Both the position numbers and the translations under genes were made by a program. Source: Siphonodentalium dalli (taxonomy: Eukaryota > Mollusca > Scaphopoda > Gadilida > Siphonodentaliidae). Taken from it: 64,000 nt of DNA. This document shows, piece after piece, positions 63,089 to 64,000 of this stretch. How positions within the stretch are numbered: the first letter of the stretch is position 1; each line of letters starts with the position of its first letter. The stretch is from the NCBI GenBank assembly GCA_032622095.1, contig CP136065.1, positions 241,097,530 through 241,161,529 on the forward strand, in the 5' to 3' direction. The notes beneath the pieces were generated by a model that ran no database searches, was not told where the DNA came from, and saw nothing but the letters and a program-made list of their open reading frames with translations.

Positions 63089-63714
63089 TGACATTTTTAT
63101 TATCCATCTTTATGTTTATCCAAATTTTGGAAATAAAACTTTTGTGGTTATTTTTGGTATTTGTCAGCACTTAATTCTCTATAAAAGCCTGTACCGTATA
63201 TTGATCATCAGAAAGCATGATTTGGAAAAGTAAACACGGAAGTGAGAACAAAACTCAATGCGGAAGTGAAACGTCTGCTAAAATCCATCAATGTTGCGCG
63301 CGCATCACAATTTCACCGATTCATCTCGCAATAGAGTTAATTCGTGACGTCACAGAGTCCAATATGAGAAGTCATATTGTACAGTCGGGAGTCCAATATG
63401 ACTTTTTCCAGGACTATCACGTGGCGGCTTTTGCCCAATCGGAAATGGTGTTAGTTAAGGGATGGATAATAATAATTAATATTGATTTTATTTCGAATAT
63501 TTTATTGTGACCGTTTATTTGTCTATTTTTAGAACAGACCATTCGGGTGATACCATATAGCGATATAGAGCATTAGGCTGTTCCTATGGCTACGTACCAA
63601 ATGTCAAATGTCCCAGATTGATTGGTTGTATTGTTTCATTCCATAGTTATAAGCGATAATAAGTATAATTAACATTTATTTGTGACAAAAGTACACAATA
63701 AAATTTCTGTTAAC

Positions 63715-63941
63715 AGATCTGAATCGAAGACTCTCGTGCCGCATCCTCACACATTTCGCCCAGATGTATTCAGACTGTTGACTAGTCAGTGGAGAGGTTT
63801 ACATTGGATATAATCCCACCCCACTGGGCACTATTGTTCGTTAGCTAAACAACCACACCTTTTTAGACCAGAAAATATTCTAAATAAAATTAATATTAAT
63901 TGATAGAAGCATTTCCGGACAGGAGTCTTCGATTCAGATCT
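63715..63941. repeat. Small inverted-repeat unit
   Basis: Exact 19-bp inverted ends AGATCTGAATCGAAGACTC. The right end continues CTGTCCGGAAATGCTTCTA, like 62891-62918, so it may be part of a larger 62.9-63.95 kb element. Confidence 0.6.
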
Positions 63942-64000
63942 AATATTTTATACCTCGGTAACTATATTATACATGTTTACAAAGAGATAATCCACCTTTA

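Overview
This is an AT-rich animal nuclear window with large introns and a very high load of DNA transposons. It looks like a marine invertebrate, perhaps a lophotrochozoan, but I cannot name the species. It holds one complete cellular gene and one complete autonomous transposon. Almost everything else is MITEs, Helitrons, palindromes and tandem repeats.

Layout: 1-5.7 kb is an old dispersed repeat broken up by a 535-bp MITE, a 2.3-kb long-inverted-repeat element and two Helitron loci. 7.96-13.30 kb is a hAT transposon with perfect 14-bp ends, a perfect 8-bp target duplication and a three-exon, apparently intact transposase gene on the minus strand. 13.3-28 kb has no gene I can recognise, only nested non-autonomous elements, including a three-level nest at 22.3-25.9 kb. 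28.77-61.74 kb is the plus-strand gene for MAD1 (MAD1L1), a spindle assembly checkpoint coiled-coil protein. I reconstructed 16 coding exons by hand. Every intron phase agrees, and the product is 730 aa (human MAD1L1 is 718 aa), with the MAD2-interaction motif in exon 14 and the C-terminal domain in exons 15-16. 61.7-64 kb is repeats downstream of the gene.

Two patterns stand out. First, at least six of the 16 MAD1 exons have a border (donor, acceptor or stop codon) lying inside a local tandem duplication, up to 11 extra copies of the exon 4 acceptor. Second, the introns are full of hairpin-forming MITEs. One 67-bp palindrome recurs inside elements that carry three different terminal inverted repeats and are all flanked by TTAA, and a hAT-like MITE family also carries two internal palindromes. 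Several insertions can be ordered because they are nested or because an uninterrupted paralogue is present in the window.

Superfamily names for MITEs rest on target-duplication length and terminal bases only. No searches were run.
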